Made by a program: the position numbers and the translations under genes
Shown: positions 8,417-9,029 of the stretch, piece after piece
Position numbering within the stretch: position 1 is the first letter of the stretch
Layout: each line of letters begins with the position of its first letter
Notes under the pieces: generated by a model
Told to the model about the DNA's origin: nothing
Database searches by the model: none
Seen by the model: the letters and a program-made list of their open reading frames with translations, nothing else
DNA from: Gammaproteobacteria bacterium
Lineage (GTDB): Bacteria > Pseudomonadota > Gammaproteobacteria > Pseudomonadales > Azotimanducaceae
Length of the DNA: 9,029 bases
Assembly (NCBI GenBank): GCA_030432795.1
Contig: JAUILW010000076.1
Location: forward strand, 1-9,029
Direction: 5' to 3'

Positions 8417-8968
8417 ATGAGCGATCAAGCCACCAACTACGATGACGTGAAACAGTACCGGCTGGATCCGGAACGCGAAGCCGAGCTGGTGCGTACCGCG
8501 GGCGAGTGCGTGTTCTGCTGGGCCAACAAGGCCGGCCATCCGCTGGGCGTAATCACCGCTTACGTGCCAGTGGATGGCAAGATCTGGATGACGGCAACCC
8601 GCGAACGCGTGCGCATCAAGGCCATCGCCCGCGACGGCCGCTCGTCGGTGGTGATCACCAGCAAAGGCACGCCTATGGGCGGCGGTAAAACCGTCACTTA
8701 TAAGGGCCACACCGTCATCCACGACGACGAGAAGACCAAGCTGTGGATGTACAACCTGCTGGCGCGCGGCATGGCCGGCAGGCCGGACGATGGCAACGAG
8801 TTCACCAGGGGTTTGAACCCGGAACTGTTCGTGAAGTTTCTCGATACGCCGGAGCGCGTGGTGCTGGAATTCACGCCTGAGATGTCGATTCCGTTCGATG
8901 GTGACAAGATGGCGCAGGGCACCGCAGCCGCCTACGCGCAGTTCGCCAAAGACGCCGCGGAGCAGTAA
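8417..8968 (+). CDS. PPOX-class (pyridoxamine 5'-phosphate oxidase-like) flavin or F420 protein
   Basis: This 183-residue protein has the split beta-barrel pattern of the PPOX/FMN-binding family: strands CVFCWANKAGHPLGVITAYV (31-50), GKIWMTATRERVRIKAI (54-70), where the T-x-x-x-R-x-x-x-I segment normally contacts the cofactor phosphate, then SSVVITSKG (76-84) and VTYKGHTVIHDD (93-104), with a helical C-terminus. Relatives bind FMN, F420 or heme and act as oxidases, reductases or cofactor carriers. A CxxC (Cys31, Cys34) lies in the first strand, unusual for the fold. The ATG at 8417 is five bases after the preceding stop. The frame is open back to 8366 inside the hydrolase gene, but that part is not family-like. 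The Shine-Dalgarno is weak, suggesting coupling. It may supply reduced flavin to, or share F420 with, the LLM enzyme; this is inference. Confidence 0.85.
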   Translation: MSDQATNYDDVKQYRLDPEREAELVRTAGECVFCWANKAGHPLGVITAYVPVDGKIWMTATRERVRIKAIARDGRSSVVITSKGTPMGGGKTVTYKGHTVIHDDEKTKLWMYNLLARGMAGRPDDGNEFTRGLNPELFVKFLDTPERVVLEFTPEMSIPFDGDKMAQGTAAAYAQFAKDAAEQ

Positions 8969-8985
8969 AAGCCGCGGCGCGGCTT
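8969..8985 (+). terminator. Hairpin at the operon end, possible terminator
   Basis: AAGCCGC (8969-8975) and GCGGCTT (8979-8985) form a 7-bp GC-rich stem with a three-base loop, directly after the stop codon of the last gene. The next bases, GCGTTCTTT, are only partly T-rich, so termination would be weak or rho-assisted. Its position immediately after a five-gene operon makes a transcript-end role plausible. Confidence 0.5.
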
Positions 8986-9023
8986 GCGTTCTTTCGGCGC
9001 TGAGGTACATTGCCGAAAAACGC
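8986..9023. repeat. Imperfect inverted repeat at the window's right edge
   Basis: GCGTTCTTTCGGC (8986-8998) and GCCGAAAAACGC (9012-9023) are complementary apart from one bulged base, around a 13-base loop. It could be a second terminator, including for a gene entering from the right, or a control element. A weak promoter-like pair (TTGCGT 8984-8989, TACATT 9006-9011, 16-base spacer) overlaps it, so it could also serve a gene outside the window. The sequence ends before this can be settled. Confidence 0.45.
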
Positions 9024-9029
9024 ACACTT

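Overview
The window is GC-rich bacterial DNA with every supported gene on the + strand and very little space between genes. Nothing fixes the genus. The sigma70-like promoters (TTGACA-N16-CATAAT ahead of the small ORF), the TetR control and the class I-like PPK2 suggest a proteobacterium, probably a gammaproteobacterium with broad catabolic ability. This is inference from gene content, not from a marker gene. There are no RNA genes, insertion sequences, phage genes or CRISPR repeats.

Region 1 (1-4100) is the end of an operon: the C-terminus of a short-chain dehydrogenase, a microsomal-type epoxide hydrolase, an acetoacetyl-CoA synthetase starting in a GTGA overlap, and a polyphosphate kinase 2 probably starting at a TTG that overlaps the synthetase stop. 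Together they suggest oxidation or hydration of an epoxide intermediate, activation of a released 3-oxo acid (acetoacetate), and replenishment of nucleotides used by the AMP-forming ligase.

Region 2 (4101-4719) holds a good sigma70 promoter, a small strongly charged protein of unknown function, a GC-rich hairpin, and then an AT-rich regulatory region. That region contains an 18-bp near-perfect palindrome and a weaker upstream copy, overlapping the probable promoter of the next gene.

Region 3 (4720-8968) is a compact five-gene operon: a TetR regulator, a carotenoid-cleavage-type non-heme iron oxygenase, a luciferase-like (LLM) flavin or F420 oxidoreductase, a dienelactone hydrolase family enzyme, and a PPOX-fold flavin or F420 protein. 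Spacings are 1 base, a GTGA overlap, 11 bases and 5 bases. It looks like an autorepressed, inducible catabolic cassette in which an iron oxygenase cleaves an olefinic substrate and the other enzymes process the carbonyl products. The substrate is unknown. The oxygenase keeps the four iron-binding histidines but appears to lack the Lys/Tyr pair of lignostilbene dioxygenases. This cassette is the best candidate for something undescribed.

The last 60 bases hold two inverted repeats that may be the operon terminator and/or the control region of a gene beyond the window.
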